This document shows positions 5,709-6,172 of a stretch of 6,172 nucleotides of DNA, one piece after another (the stretch's first letter is position 1; each line of letters begins with the position of its first letter). Below the pieces are notes generated by a model that was given only the letters and a program-made list of their open reading frames with translations, made no database searches and was not told where the DNA came from. The stretch comes from Prevotellaceae bacterium (GTDB taxonomy: Bacteria > Bacteroidota > Bacteroidia > Bacteroidales > Paludibacteraceae). The DNA is taken from contig JAITNR010000047.1 in assembly GCA_031290375.1 (NCBI GenBank), forward strand, positions 1 through 6,172. Reading direction: 5' to 3'. The position numbers were made by a program, and so were the translations under genes.

Positions 5709-5883
5709 ATACCCAAATCATTTCCAAATACCCGTCATTGCGGGCTGCGACCCGCAATCCCCTTGTTTTTTAGGTACTTATTTAGAGGGGGATTGCGGGG
5801 CAAGCCCGCAATGACGACACTTTTGTTCCTTTAGGTCGTAATGCGGACAGTCATAATAAAATATTAGTATAATTTTTGGGTAT
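5709..5883. repeat. 9-bp inverted repeat around the palindromic element
   Basis: ATACCCAAA (5709-5717) and TTTGGGTAT (5875-5883) are perfect inverted copies on either side of the 5733-5816 palindrome, but not placed symmetrically (15 bp inside on the left, 58 bp on the right). They might be worn ends of a small non-autonomous element or the end of the neighbouring insertion sequence, or chance. Confidence 0.3.
5733..5816. repeat. Two-armed palindromic element of the CGTCATTGCGGG type
   Basis: The outer arms CGTCATTGCGGGCT (5733-5746) and AGCCCGCAATGACG (5803-5816) are perfect inverted copies. After a 4/3-nt internal mismatch, CCCGCAATCCCC (5751-5762) pairs with GGGGATTGCGGG (5788-5799), leaving a 25-nt AT-rich loop. 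Each arm is itself a palindrome: ATTGCGGG..CCCGCAAT at 5737-5758 and again at 5792-5812. Elements starting CGTCATTGCG are known as abundant noncoding palindromes in several bacterial groups; this is clearly richer in G and C than its surroundings, fitting a mobile or REP-like unit. Confidence 0.85.
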
Positions 5884-5992
5884 AAGCGTTTAAGTCGCCC
5901 AAGTTAATGTATTGATTTATAGCCTAATTGGTTTATTCAGCACCATTCTTTTTATGAGTAAATCGAAGATTGACCCCATAAATGCCCGTCTG

Positions 5993-6172
5993 TTATATCT
6001 GAAATGGTAACTGTTTAAAGTTTGCCCCTTTGTTAGAAGGCTTTTGTATCAATAACGGATAATCATTTTTCAACGGTTTATAACCTGTCCATTCGTCAGT
6101 TACAACTCGTGCCTCCCTGCTAATATATGCCTCAAAAAACACTTTGAACTCACTGCTTGAAGCACTGTCTAT
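5993..6172 (-). pseudogene. C-terminal remnant of an IS1595-like (ISXO2-type) transposase
   Basis: The minus strand is open from the right edge for 59 codons to a TAA (complement of 5993-5995). The peptide includes FEAYISREARVVTDEWTGY then KPLKNDYP and SNKGANFKQLPFQI. The TDEWTGY block matches the region around a catalytic Asp in IS1595-family DDE transposases, and the KG.NF..L segment that follows is also family-like. After the stop the same frame runs on for 19 codons (QTGIYGVNLRFTHKKNGAE) to a second TAA at 5933-5935. The usual C-terminal part (Lys-Trp-Leu-Arg region and the YLDEF..R.NR stretch) cannot be found, and the expected His after FK.L reads Pro. I infer a decayed copy. The N-terminal half lies outside the window, so a full element with a truncated end cannot be fully excluded. 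Confidence 0.75.

Larger units (their letters stand above)
5321..5992. other. Repeat-rich noncoding block between parA and the transposase remnant
   Basis: About 670 bp with no intact gene. Listed left to right: AT-rich ATTAATA repeats (5321-5340), a CACAGATGAC-type relic (5403-5426), the second copy of the 33-bp repeat with a hairpin (5496-5542), three ATTGAATA-like 8-mers (5543-5566), the TATTG tract (5584-5637), a TAGCCC mini-hairpin (5660-5672), the large palindrome (5733-5816), and the decayed tail of a transposase. Only open frames generated by repeats are present, and no tRNA-like fold was recognised. Confidence 0.65.

Noticed and set aside
5496..5820. Repeat block considered as a CRISPR array
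   Set aside because: The repeats are of different types and lengths with no regular repeat-spacer alternation, and no cas genes are present.

Overview
The window looks like chromosomal DNA from a low-GC member of the Bacteroidota, most likely a Bacteroidales-type organism. Two things point there. The gene order parA, parB, DUF5683 protein, LysM lytic transglycosylase is one I know from Bacteroidales chromosomes. The promoter-like motifs have the Bacteroidota form TAnnTTTG, and no gene is preceded by a convincing Shine-Dalgarno sequence. Genus and species cannot be fixed from the sequence alone.

Layout. Positions 1-417 are AT-rich: a possible unrecognised C-terminal coding tail at the very left edge, a 33-bp repeat copy (211-243), and a promoter-like motif ahead of fabH. 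fabH (418-1410, +) is a complete beta-ketoacyl-ACP synthase III. It converges, with only 40 bp between stop codons, on a four-gene minus-strand cluster running from 5235 down to 1451: parA (soj), parB (spo0J), a DUF5683 envelope protein, and an MltD-like murein transglycosylase with a C-terminal LysM. Gaps inside the cluster are 73, 41 and 41 bp, and the only good promoter motif lies upstream of parA, so it is probably one operon.

The right-hand 920 bp (5251-6172) holds no intact gene and is crowded with repeats. In order it contains the parA promoter motif, a short CACAGATGAC-type repeat relic, a second copy of the 33-bp repeat ending in a perfect hairpin, a (TATTG)10 pentanucleotide tract enclosed by 12-bp inverted repeats, a third TAGCCC..GGG mini-hairpin, a large two-armed palindrome of the CGTCATTGCGGG type, and the decayed C-terminal part of an IS1595-like transposase running off the right edge.

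Together, parA and parB act in chromosome origin segregation, while the two downstream genes and fabH concern the cell envelope (peptidoglycan remodelling, an uncharacterised membrane or exported protein, and fatty-acid initiation). I see no defence system, CRISPR array, tRNA or rRNA. The genes are ordinary housekeeping genes. The less ordinary part is the layered repeat block upstream of parA and the repeat family it shares with the upstream side of fabH.
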